Shown here: one piece after another, positions 45,100-55,787 of the stretch
How positions within the stretch are numbered: position 1 is the first letter of the stretch
Layout: the number at the start of each line of letters is the position of its first letter
NCBI RefSeq assembly: GCF_030272615.1
Contig: NC_081415.1
Span: 419,014,757 to 419,078,756, forward strand
Length of the DNA: 64,000 bases
DNA from: Cryptomeria japonica
Lineage: Eukaryota; Streptophyta; Pinopsida; Cupressales; Cupressaceae
Direction of reading: 5' to 3'
Made by a program: the position numbers and the translations under genes
Notes under the pieces: generated by a model
The model's database searches: none
The model's input: only the letters and a program-made list of their open reading frames with translations
What the model was told of the DNA's origin: nothing

Positions 45100-47249
45100 G
45101 CCTACTCAATTATACATTTTGGCTTAGATCAACAATTATACTATCATAGGTGTGGTGGTAGATCCCACATACCGAGTTGATGTTATAATGGAGGAAGATT
45201 TATTCACTAATGGTTGGCATAGGGCAAGATACGATGAGTGTCGTGCCTTTTTCTATACACGTGATGGGATTTTTATTCCACCTCTCAAAAAGACCACTTT
45301 GATGGTCCTTGTGGGACCCAAAGCAATCTCCACCACCTTTGTTGTTATTCCTTAATCATGCTTATTTTGGGTTAATCTATGTATCCCCTAGCTAATTACC
45401 ATGGAAGCAGTCCCTTTAGTAGTCCATAAATGCATGAAGTTTCCTAACGAGGGCACTATGAATATTGACCAACACATTGAGTTTCAGCCATTGAGTTCCC
45501 ATGGGGGTTTTATTTTAGACCATTTTTGGCATGCTCCAATTGGGTGCATGATTCTCTATGGAGATTTGTTGTATAAAATATACTATAAATACAAGATGGG
45601 AGAGTTAGCTTCTTCATTGGCTCAGCATACAGTCTCCTTTCCTCCTCCTACACCCATAACCACCCTATCTATTACTGTGCTTGAGCGAGTAATACCTTAT
45701 GCTCCTTCATCGAGGGTAGAGATTAAACTTGCTCCTTAAGATAGACCTCCTCACCAACCTAAGACTATGTAGCCTCCAGTTGTGCCTTTTGTTCCTATGT
45801 ATGTACCTAGTACAAAAAAAGTAGAGGCATTTGTGCTACCATGGTCCACATCCCTCCCTCCCTTTGAGCTTCCCATCCTTCCTCACATCCCTCATCCTAC
45901 CTAATATGATAAGGGTAGGAATTCACCTCACATCATTCATCTCCATTGGCTCCCACATCATAGCCTCTAAAGGTGTCCCCTGTTCCTTCGATTGCTCATT
46001 GAGAAAAATGAGGAAGGGCACTTGTAGCTATGAATGTGAGACCTATGTCAGTTACACCTCCTACTTCATCGGTTGGGCCTTCTCCTTCATTGGTTTTGGC
46101 TCCAAAGGAATCTCTTATGGAGTACGATGTTGTTGAGCCTCCTCAAAATTCCATTCCTAAACCCCATCTACACCATAATCAGTGAGCACGTTAGCGCAAG
46201 CATCATTTGTGCATGATAGCCCATGAGCGTGGAGCCACTATGAGTGATGCAAGTGAACCAATGGTGTCCATCCTTACCGCTTATGTACCTAATTTGACGC
46301 CTATTGACCTTGCCCCTACTTCATCCTTAGTCATATTACCATCTTCTCTAGGGATTATTGACAAGACTCACCCTAAATGGGTGAATGTTTTCATTGCACC
46401 CTCCTTGGAGTCTCCCTTGATCACCTCATTTCCAAATGTTCAAGTCCATTTTCCTAGCCTGTGAATATACTTCATACATAGGTGGTGTCCAATGCATCCC
46501 TGTCTACTCCACCTTCTTCGTAGCTATCTCTACATCATATCTTTCCTGGGGTACTCAAACTTTCTATGGTTTATTGAAGGTCTTCACCTTGACAAAAACC
46601 AAATCAAAATTTTGAGCAGGGCCTCGTGCCTGAGTTTCACCATCAAAAATTAATTCCAGTGCCTTCAGTTTCTAAATCTTTGCCTATTTCTACTTCAGTT
46701 TCTTTGTCTGCTATTGTTTTATTTTTTGAGGAGGTTCCACCTTCTCCAGAGTTTTTTAATGCCCCTCTTTTAGAGATTGGTAGTGCAACTCTTGTTCCAG
46801 CACCTCAGCCTGAGTCACCTGCCTCTTCAAATGATAGGTGTTTGTTCAACTCCTTAAAGGATATCTTGACACTATCAATGATCTATATGCAATCATTGGC
46901 CCTCTCCTCCTAGGGGCTCTTGGACAAAATTGTGGAAGTTGATTCATCCCTAGCTCTTATTTTTGGTGTCATGCCCTATGTTGCCCTTATAGTTATCCCC
47001 CTTCGGTCCCCATATGATCAATATTGGGAGGACAGTGAGCAATTGATGGATGACTTGTATGACGATGCCTCTCTTTCTTTATCTTGTAGATTAGAGTGTG
47101 TCTACTTGTGTTCCCTCGTGCTTGCTTTAAATGTTTGTTCCCTCCTGAAAGACCCAAGTCACCTTGTTGGTGCTTGGAAATGGGAATTTATCTATCTTTA
47201 TATGCTACATTATCTCCTTAAGGACCCAAATCACTTCATAGGTGCTTAG
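45100..47249 (+). pseudogene. E7 protease-like domain and Pro/Ser-rich tail, no polymerase
   Basis: From about 45130 the + frame reads VVVDPTYRVDVIMEEDLF, then AVPLVVHKCMKFPNEGTMNI and FILDHFWHAP, the same order as E6 (IDPICMVNVI, AIPSTIHKCLKFPHNG, FTLDYFWPKK). The Asp is again followed by Pro. Downstream (45740-46910) is a Pro/Ser/Leu-rich tract with many stops, and 46920-47249 has an acidic word (YDQYWEDSEQLMDDLYDD). No gag is visible between the primer site and 45100, and no RT before the 3' UTR. Confidence 0.6.
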
Positions 47250-47478
47250 AAAGAGGGGATTTTCTGTCGAAATCTTCTTCTATTTGTTAATCACCCTTCT
47301 TCTATCTATCGTATCTTGCTTTTCAATATTGGGGATGATGCAAAGCGTTGGGAACATTTAGGCTCTCTTTCATGTTGACTTGATTTTTCTTTTTTCTTTC
47401 TCTTCATGTGCCTTCGTCATATGATCAATAAAGTTTAGTACCATGATGAAACACCCATACACAACTATTTATCATCTC
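47250..47478 (+). other. 3' UTR of E7
   Basis: Contains GGGGATGATGCAAAGCGTTG (47332-47351), matching the E6 3' UTR on the opposite strand. No further features. Confidence 0.45.
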
Positions 47479-49705
47479 TTTTCCATTGCTATGGGTTCCG
47501 ATGCCAAATTAGTGGATCCCGTTGTGCTCTTGTGTTTTTGTTGATATCGTATACATTCTATGTGTCATCTATTGCAAGGTAGAATTCCATGAAAACATCT
47601 TCTTATGTTAACGTGACACAAAATCCATTCTCCTTAGAATGACATGTGTTTCACACATACCATTCTAAGGGGGGCCTCCCATGCTTTCATATCTTTGCAT
47701 CTTTGCATTATTGCATTATTGTAACTATATTCTGCATTATCTTGTTTTTTTATTAGTCGGGGACAAACCACTTGATCTATTATCTTGTTTGCCTATTAGT
47801 GGAGGGAAATCTACTTAATCTAAGGTCACCCCATCATATGGCCATCTATCCTAATTTTCTACCCATACTAGAAAAGTCCATTATCGTGTGTGCCTATTAA
47901 TGGGGGCCAAACCACTTTATCTAAGGTCACCCTATCGTATCGCTATCTAGCATAACTTGCTACCCATGCTGGAAAAATCTATACACTGTATAATCTATTT
48001 TCCACTGTTATGGGTTTTGACGTTGAATTAGTAGATCCCTCTATGCTCTTGTGGTTTTTGTTGATATTACGGGTTCTATGTGTCATCTGTTGCAAGGTGG
48101 AATTCCATGGAAACATCTTTTTATGTTGATGTGACATCATAAAGTTGTGAAAAATTGGGGTTTCCACCATAAGAAGGATGAAAATCGCTAGTTTTTGCTT
48201 AGGAACTAATTACATTCAAAAGAGGGGTTGAATCCAATAGATTTAGTCAGAAACCAACAAGGATAAGGACTGAAAATACTGATTGGATTCAAAGTGTGAA
48301 TTGGTTTACCCTTTTTTGTGGGTTGAATTGCTAAAATTAGGGTAAAGTGTTGGAAATCAGAATAAAAACATAGAAACAATGAGCTACAATCATTAGATTG
48401 AGGCATACACCTAGATCTAAGAAATATAAGTAGACTTGGATCTGATCCCTGAAGGAGCTCCTAATTTTTTGGGACCATGGTGAAATTCATCCTGGTCCTC
48501 CAAACATTTCACATACCAAAGGGGGATTGATTCGTCACTATAAATAATGTTGATTTTAAAGATCACAACTCTATACATGTTTCCTGTAGATAGAAGGAAG
48601 GGAAAATAGGCTGGGAATAGGGGTTTTCCTAAGTCAAACCCTGATTGAGGAATCAACCTTGAATGAAATGTTGCAAATACTAAAATAAATAATGAAAGGA
48701 TATACCTCAGATCTGCAATGACTGATAATGATACTTTACTTCTTGAATGTAATCACATATGTTGTATGAAATGGCATGGGCATAACAAAACCCTAATCAC
48801 ACACATGCATGCTTGCATATGATTGATATAATGTTGCTCCATAATTGATGAATGAAGAATGCAACCTTAAAGACCTCTAGAAATGCTTGATGATGAATAC
48901 TTCAATGCTTGAATGCTTGAATGCCTTGATTACACTTTTGTTGTTATATCCTTGTATCTGTATCTAAAGATGAGAGGGGAAAGCCTCCTTATATACTTGC
49001 TCATTGAAAAACATGCTAATTATTTGAAATAGGCCAACACGGGGCTTGGTTTCCCACTCAAATTTGGAAATGCCAAAGGGGTTCAAAGGGGGGGCCAAAT
49101 AGGGAGGACCGAGGCATGGCGCCATGGTCCCAATGAGGATCAAGGCACCACACCCTAGTCCTACCCCATTTTAGGGCCAGAACTAAGGTTCCTTGTGATG
49201 TATAAAGTGAAAATAAGGCCATATTTGCATGATTTAATCATAATTAGGTTTTAATTAAGAATTGTGGTACAAACACTAAGGTGAGGGCCCCAAATACGGA
49301 CCAGATTATAAAGGGAGTATAATTTAGGATTCTACAGACACATGATGTCTTCTCTTAAGAATGACATGTGTTTCACACATACCATTCTAAGTGGGGGCCT
49401 CACATGCTTTCGTATCTTTGCGTTTTTGCATTACAATATTATCATATCTACATTTTGCATTATCTTGTTTTCCTATTAGTGGGGCTCAAACCACTTGATC
49501 CATTATCTTGTTTGCCTATTAGTGGGGGCCAATCCACTTATCTAAGGTCACCCTATTGTATGTCCATCTAGCATAATTTGCTACCCCTACTGACAAAATT
49601 CATTATCTTGTTTTCCCATTAATTGGGGCCAAACGACTTGATCTAAGGTCACCCTATCATATGACTATCTAGCATATTTTCTACCCATACCAACAAAATA
49701 TATTT
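47479..49705 (+). repeat. About 520-bp tandem duplication with internal 100-bp repeats, split by a solo LTR
   Basis: Unit 1 starts at 47479 (TTTTCCATTGCTATGGGTT) and unit 2 at 47998 (TTTTCCACTGTTATGGGTT), 519 bases apart; unit 2 is interrupted by 48137-49336. Each unit contains CATGTGTTTCACACATACC and, at its end, one 42-base and two 100-base copies of ATTATCTTGTTTGCCTATTA...CTACCCATACT (47738-47980 and 49462-49700). Nature unknown; no coding potential. Confidence 0.65.
48137..49336 (-). repeat. Solo LTR related to the E6 LTR
   Basis: A 1.2-kb insertion flanked by GACAT (48132-48136) and GACAC (49337-49341), a 5-bp duplication with one mismatch. It ends TTCTACA (element strand TGTAGAATCC). 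The left terminus is not a clean CA, so it may be mutated. A minus-strand GTATATAAGG (about 48990) is TATA-like. No internal coding sequence. Blocks are shared with 39300-40575. Confidence 0.6.
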
Positions 49706-49927
49706 ATTTTTATCGTTATCTATTATCTCAATGTCTGTTATATCATGTTATTCACTTTTTCATTTGAAATGTTTGTCTATAGCTAACATGTTTTTTATGG
49801 AACAACCCAACAACATCTTTGCAAAGATTCAGGACTCTTCCTTGGGGGAATCTCTACATGGGTAGAGGATTCTTCTTCCCCTTCGAATCTTGGTAATCTC
49901 TACTTTAGCTCATATCTTGGTAATAAT
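49706..49927. other. Flank of E8
   Basis: AT-rich sequence with no ORF. It separates the tandem duplication from the E8 LTR start. No feature recognised. Confidence 0.3.
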
Positions 49928-51400
49928 TGTAGTTACATAAATCTGTCCATTTTAATTAAATGAATATTTACTATTTATTTGATTAATAAATCCACTAGCC
50001 AACAGTTAATTAAATTAACATTTAATTAATTCACCTTCAATCATTCTCCTATTAATTAAATAAATTATTCAATTTATTTTTATTTATTTATTAAACCAAA
50101 TTCACAATCAATTAAATGAATAAATCATATTTATTTAATTTCAACTCCTTTCCTCTTTTAAATAAATAAATAAAACATTTATTTAAATCATTAAACCCCC
50201 CCCCCCAAACTTGCATTCTCCTACAAATGCAAGTTGCAACCACAAGTTGAAATAAATTAATTTATTTTAATTTAAATCTTATTTTCTCTCACCCACCAAA
50301 TCCACTTGCAATCCTAAATCCCCTTCTAGACCCTTCTAACTACTTTCTAATCATTCCTAATTAGCCTAATCCATCCCCTAGATATTGTCACATTCCTAAG
50401 CAACTTGGAGTCACTGCTCAAAGACTCCAAAATCTTTGAAAAGCATTTAATGCTTTATGTGTTCAACAAGCTAACCCCTAAAGTCTTCCAAACCACTAAT
50501 GGCTCTTACATGACCATTAATGGCTCTTACATAACCATTTATGGTTAAATCCACTTGCTCCCATGGTTAGAGACTTTCCCTCTAACTCAAACTCCATTTG
50601 ACTCATGGGTCTCTTCAAGCATTTATTGCTTTGACCATGGTTACCCTCACTAACTCTTGCATAAGAGTTTATCCATTGGATAAAGGCATTATTTATTGGA
50701 TAATGGCTTTATTCTTTCAACTCAACATTAACCTTACCTCCCAAGTTAACCCTCAATTTATGTCAAGCATTTAATGCTTATTCCCTCTCCTCTCAACCCA
50801 TCTCTTGTTGACATTTGTCATCCTAGGATTGGGTTGAAAGTCCTCACATGGATCTTAAGCCCTTCAATCCTGACCCTTGTTGAGATTGCTCAATCTCAAC
50901 CCTCCATTACTCCATTTTACCTATAAATAGAGCTCATTTCTTCACAATCTAGATCCTGAAAAACTTGTATTCATTTAACCTATCGTGAAATTTAGAGAGC
51001 ATTTAGCATAAGCATTTACATTTACTCTTTTGTACTAAAATCAACACTAGATTAGATAATAATCTCAGTTTTAGCTTGTTCACATTTGCATACTTTCACA
51101 ATCATATCACAATCTTGAATCTCCATAAGATGTCCATAGCAGTGCACAACTGAGAGCTACACTCATGTGGAACTTGGAGAGGAGAGGAACAAGGGAGGAG
51201 CAACTATGAGCATCTTGGTTAGCAATTGGAGGAGCATAATTTATCTATTCTATGTTTGTATGCTTTTTATTTCATGCTCAATATCTGTCTTGATATGCCT
51301 GTTTAGAATAATCTTTGGTTGCTAACACTAATGTTTGTTTCTTGTGTTCTTGTGTCTGTTGTCATCAAATAGATTTTCTAATCCTTTTTGCAAAGCATCA
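49928..51400 (+). repeat. 5' LTR of E8
   Basis: Starts TGTAGTTACAT; U3 is rich in AATTAAATAAAT inverted words (49970-50180) like the E3 LTR. A run of 11 C lies at 50196-50206. The TATA box CTATAAATAGAG is at 50921-50932. The right edge is placed at GCATCA, two bases before the primer site. The partner LTR is outside the window, so the length (1473 bp) is an estimate. Confidence 0.65.
50921..50932 (+). promoter_or_regulatory. TATA box of E8 LTR
   Basis: CTATAAATAGAG is a near-ideal plant TATA box, about 470 bases from the LTR end. It marks the likely U3/R boundary and start of the element transcript about 30 bases downstream. Confidence 0.65.
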
Positions 51401-51402
51401 TT

Positions 51403-51420
51403 TGGTGAACGTGACGTGAA
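51403..51420 (+). promoter_or_regulatory. Primer-binding site of E8
   Basis: TGGTGAACGTGACGTGAA starts with TGG and follows the LTR by two bases. It differs from the TGGTGCCCACTGTGGGGC type of E4/E5 but matches the word in E7. The primer tRNA was not identified. Confidence 0.55.
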
Positions 51421-51474
51421 TCCAAGAGCAACCATTTTGAAAACTACTAACTTTTTGAGTGTTTTAATTGACAC

Positions 51475-51800
51475 ACAGGTCACTCTTTAGCGCTTTTGTT
51501 CTTGCTTTAACACCTTCGCAAATTGATACTTTAGTGCTATTGTACCCACTAATAGCACTATTGTCCCCAAATTGGTGCTATCGTCTATCTTCTAGCGCTA
51601 TTGACCCTAAAATAGCGCTATCATTCCTAGTATTAGCGCTTTTGACTCGTTGTTTGACAGAGTTAACTTTGTTTGACAATGGTTCTTTTAGCGCTATTGT
51701 CTCTTTATTCAGTGCACTCACATTTCTCTTAGCGCTATTGTCTATACTGTTGCACTTTCGTGTTAAATAGCGCTTATGTTTTCACACAGAGTAGCGCTAT
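51475..51800. repeat. TAGCGCTA palindrome array in the E8 leader
   Basis: Perfect TAGCGCTA at 51593, 51613, 51689, 51730 and 51792, usually followed by TTGTC or TTGAC. Variants (TTAGCGCTTTTG, AATAGCACTATTGTC, TAGTGCTATTG, AATAGCGCTTATG) bring the total to about a dozen in 325 bases. Confidence 0.85.
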
Positions 51801-53317
51801 TGTAACAGAGAGTTGTAAGGAAATTCCTTGTAACCGAAAAATCAAAATTTTAGGCTTGTAGAATCCCACCAAAGCATGCGGATTTTTCTAACTAATTATC
51901 TTTTGTGCAGGTTTTGACTAACCCCTACAATAGGATTTTTAGCAATTTTATCTTAGGAAGTAAATTTGTTCATATTGCTAACTTTGTCTTTCAAGTTAGG
52001 ATAAAATAAATTCATTTTCCTTTTGGGTTAAAATCAACTACACTTTCATTTGGAGTTTTAAAAGAACCACATCTTTCGTTTGGAGCTCCAAAAAAGAATC
52101 ACACTTGTTCAAAGTTAAAAAGAATCACAAAAACAAACACACAAAATTCTTTTTTGCAAATTCAGGAACAAATTCTTTTGGTGCTTAAAATCAACAAAGC
52201 AAATTTTATTTCTTGCATCAAACTAAAATTCACAATCAACACTTCATTTTGTGCAAATTAAAAAGAATCCCCAATTTTTCAAAGTTGTTCTCAAATTAAT
52301 TTACTTCAAGCAAAACGTGCTCTTAATTCAGTTGACCAGGATTTCCAACTCCTAGATTACAAAACATTTTGCCATTGAAGGATAAAAAGAACACCATTTT
52401 TTGTTGAAGCAACATCTCCAAATAGTTAGATCACATTGCAATGAAAATAAGTTAAAAAGAACAAGTGTTCTTGGTGATTGGCACACTTGTGCAAAGTTTG
52501 TCGAGTGGTCCTACTTCTAACACACACTATCCTTTCCCTTGGCTTTCATGGTCCTAGGTGCAAGAGAAAAGTGTTAGTAACATTCAAAATTTTATCTTTT
52601 TAAGAGAGGCCTATCAAGAGACACATCACTCTTGGGAACGACCTCGTGCGGTAAATCCTTCGAGCCACTATAGAAATCAGGTGTGAGTGAAAGTTGTAGC
52701 ATTGGGTATAGTTGTTCCTATAGTGTAACTTGCCGAAAGGACATATGGGCCCCACTGCAAGACTCTTAAGTGAGTCGCTGCAGAATGAACTTATGTCCAA
52801 AAACATCAAAAATTACTAGACACCTTTTTATGTAGAAACACACCCGTTCTATTGATTGAGAATATTTGTGATAAATTCAATGCAAGAGCATAGATGGTTT
52901 TGCTCCCAAGATACTCACCACACACATTTCCTTTAGTAGAAACATAGATTTTTGAAAGGCTACTTGTAGCTTGATAAAAGTGGTGACTCCCCCATCATAG
53001 GGATCATCTATTTGTTATGCTCGTGCAAGACTTAGTATATCACATCCTTACCTGCTATGGCGAGATTCATAAGGTATGTAATACCAAAGTTGAAGAAATA
53101 TCAAGATGTGGGCTAATATTATCGCAACTAGCCATTTGACCTTAGGGATAAAATGTGTTTGAAGTGTCTTCGTTTTGTGCAAGACCAATGATAAATTGAG
53201 TTGACTTTAGGCTTTTGGAAAAAAATACACAAAAACATTTGAAAAGGGGTCAAAAATTTCAAAGATTGGGTTGATTTAGACCCATACTTATTTGTGCCTT
53301 TTTGAGGCAACACTATT
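51801..53317 (+). other. E8 leader, middle part
   Basis: No gene. 52600-53150 is a diverged copy of the conserved gypsy leader block (GGGAACGACCTCG at 52635-52647, GCTCCCAAGATACTCACCA at 52901-52919), in the orientation expected for a + strand element. 51960-52500 is A-rich with AAAATCAA/CAAATT words. Confidence 0.5.
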
Positions 53318-53839
53318 GTGTTTGTGTGCTTGCTCTGTTTTCTTGTCAAAGAAAATCAAAACCAATTCAAAAACAAGTATTCATCCAACACAAATTTTCA
53401 ACACCAACATTTGGCAAAACATCAAAATAAAAGTGCAAACAAAGTATCAAACTATATGACCATCCTTCACATTTTGAGAAGGAAGAATCTTCATCAACAT
53501 ATCAATTTGAAGAAAAGACCATTGAGCTCAAAGGCTTTCATCAAAAGAAGGAAATTTTTCTATCTTAATAGAAAAATCTTTGTCTCACATACAACCTTCT
53601 TACGTCACATGCATCTATATCTCCAAGGAAAATCCAACGAGTTTGATCAAGAGTCTTTGAACCATAGAGCTTTTACTCAATATAGAGCATTGAGTTATCA
53701 TAAAAACAAGGGAGGTAAAATAAATCTTGCTTTCTTTCCAGACATTTGCATCACATATAACATAGCTCAGGAAGAACCACCAACCCCCAAAAGAGAAGAG
53801 GAAGAATTTGTCCCATATGTAACACAAAGCTTTTATTGA
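53318..53839 (+). CDS. Possible upstream ORF in the E8 leader
   Basis: A 173-codon open frame lies 350 bases before gag. The product is Lys/Asn/His-rich and strongly basic through residue 100, with an acidic end (PTPKREEEEFVPY). It has no stop while gag-pol of the same element has many. No domain is recognised. Some large Tat elements (Ogre type) carry an ORF before gag, which would fit, but a chance frame in A-rich DNA is equally possible. No similar ORF is seen in the E5 leader. Confidence 0.3.
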   Translation: MFVCLLCFLVKENQNQFKNKYSSNTNFQHQHLAKHQNKSANKVSNYMTILHILRRKNLHQHINLKKRPLSSKAFIKRRKFFYLNRKIFVSHTTFLRHMHLYLQGKSNEFDQESLNHRAFTQYRALSYHKNKGGKINLAFFPDICITYNIAQEEPPTPKREEEEFVPYVTQSFY

Positions 53840-54189
53840 AGTTTAAACATTCCATCCATTCTCACATTCATACATCATCAATCTATTTCAACTCTCAAAG
53901 CATAAAGAGGTCTTATCCAAAGTTCTTTTTAGATATTGCTTGAATCAAAACAAACACATCACTTTTTAGAGTGTCTCTACATCTAGGATAAACTCATCCT
54001 AAGATGCATTTCTACGCAGGTTAAAACTAGTCTATGAGTGCATCCTCTCATTAATAGAAGGACTTTGGTAACATAAAACTTTTAGTGCTAGAGATCCATA
54101 TGCAAAACACTTCACCAAACATTTATCTCTCATTCCATCACCAAATCATAATCATTTTCACCAAACTTCAACAACAAATTTCAAACAAA

Positions 54190-55787
54190 ATGGCTCAAAC
54201 CAGATCAAGGTCTAGACAACCAGAAATCAAAAAAGAAGAGGAGGAATATCTCAATGATTTCCAAGAAGCCCTCAGAGGAAATGCAAATGATAAAAATCCT
54301 AGTACTCCCACTCCTGAAGGAATAGAAAGGGCACAACACAACCCCCTCTTCAATCAAATTTTCGATGAAATCCTCAAGAACAACGCCGATGCTCACTTTT
54401 TAAGACTTGCTCAAGAGGGAGCCAAACTACCCTCTGATTTTGATACTGCACAATTACGGCAAGCATCGGAACATCATAGTCGTAATGAGGGTGGAAGAGG
54501 TCAAGATAACTTCAGATATGACCTTCATCAAGGAAATCCCCCACCTCCTCCTCCTCTTAATGGCATCGACATGTTGAGGCAACAAGTCGAGAATCTAGCC
54601 CAACAACTTCATAGTGGTGTGAAAACTACCCAGTTTTCACTTAATGATATTTGTCCCTATCCCTTTAATAGGAATCTACATATGTCACCTTTTCCACAAG
54701 GGTTTGAAACACCTAAGTTTGAAAAGTATCAGGGAAAAGGAGACCCTCAAGATCATGTCAGGGAATTTCACTCAGCTTGCCTAGAAGTGGCATATGAAGA
54801 CACATATCTAATGCACCTCTTTTCTCAGAGTTTGGGAGGGACAACCACGCAATGGTTTTCCTGACTAATAGATGATATTAGGACATTCAAATAACTGGTC
54901 CAAAAGTTCATTTCACATTATTCACACAACATAGAACATGATGTCACCATGGCAGATCTGTGTAACACCAAGCAAAAACCAGGGGAGCTATTTTCAGCTT
55001 TCCTGAAACGATGTCGAAAAATGTCTAGCAGACGTTCTCTTTAGCTACCTGAACAAGAGCTAGTGGAAATATTTATTTCCAACTTAAACAAAGAAATGGA
55101 CTTCCATCTAGACATGAAAGGCACTGAGTCTTTTAATGACATGATCACTCAAGGATTAAAATGTGAATGGGCCCTCATTAAAAAGGGGCTTATCAAAATA
55201 TACAATGAACCAAAAGATGGCCCTCACCTGCACTTCAACAGTGATAAACCCGACTTCTGAAATAAAAACAAAAGCATCATCAATGATGGGGTTGTAGATG
55301 CAAGGACTATCAAGAGTGCACAACCTGTAGTTCGATTTGCTGGGAAAAACCCCCCTCCTAAGAACAACACAGTTGCCCCCCCCCCCCCCCCCCGCCAAAT
55401 CAAGGGCGCAATGCACCGCAAGAGGAACCGAGACAACGACAACAAAATTATAAACCAAAACGTGCATACACTCCCTTAGGGGAACCTATTGAAATAGTGT
55501 TACATCAATTGGTCTCTTCAAATCTGGTGACCTTACCAAATACATCTAATTACGAACCTCAGGTCAAACCTCCATGGTGGAGGGATAATGAACATTGTGA
55601 ATTCCATCAAGGGAAAGGGCATAAAACAAGTAATTGTCATCGATTGAAAGATCTTGTTCAGGATCTTATTGACCGAGGAGAGATTGAAATTGAAGGACAT
55701 GGCCCAAAAACCTCAAATAATGATCATCTCATGTTCAAGAATCCGCTTCCATCACAAGATCAAAGGGGTCCTTCCACTTTAGGATGA
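54190..55787 (+). pseudogene. E8 gag
   Basis: The ATG at 54190 (MAQTRSRSRQ) is preferred to the one at 54085 because it matches the other gag starts. An acidic N-terminal region leads to GAKLPSDFDTAQLRQ, a Pro run (GNPPPPPPLNG), then the capsid (CPYPFNRNLHMSPFPQ, HVREFHSACLEVAYEDTYLM). A TGA at 54862 follows QWFS. The capsid continues with more stops to 55260 (EIFISNLNKEMDFH). After a run of 18 C (55376-55393) the frame changes, and the knuckle region is in 55497-55787: WWRDNEHCEFHQGKGHKTSNC, an intact CX2HX4HX4C. Confidence 0.85.
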
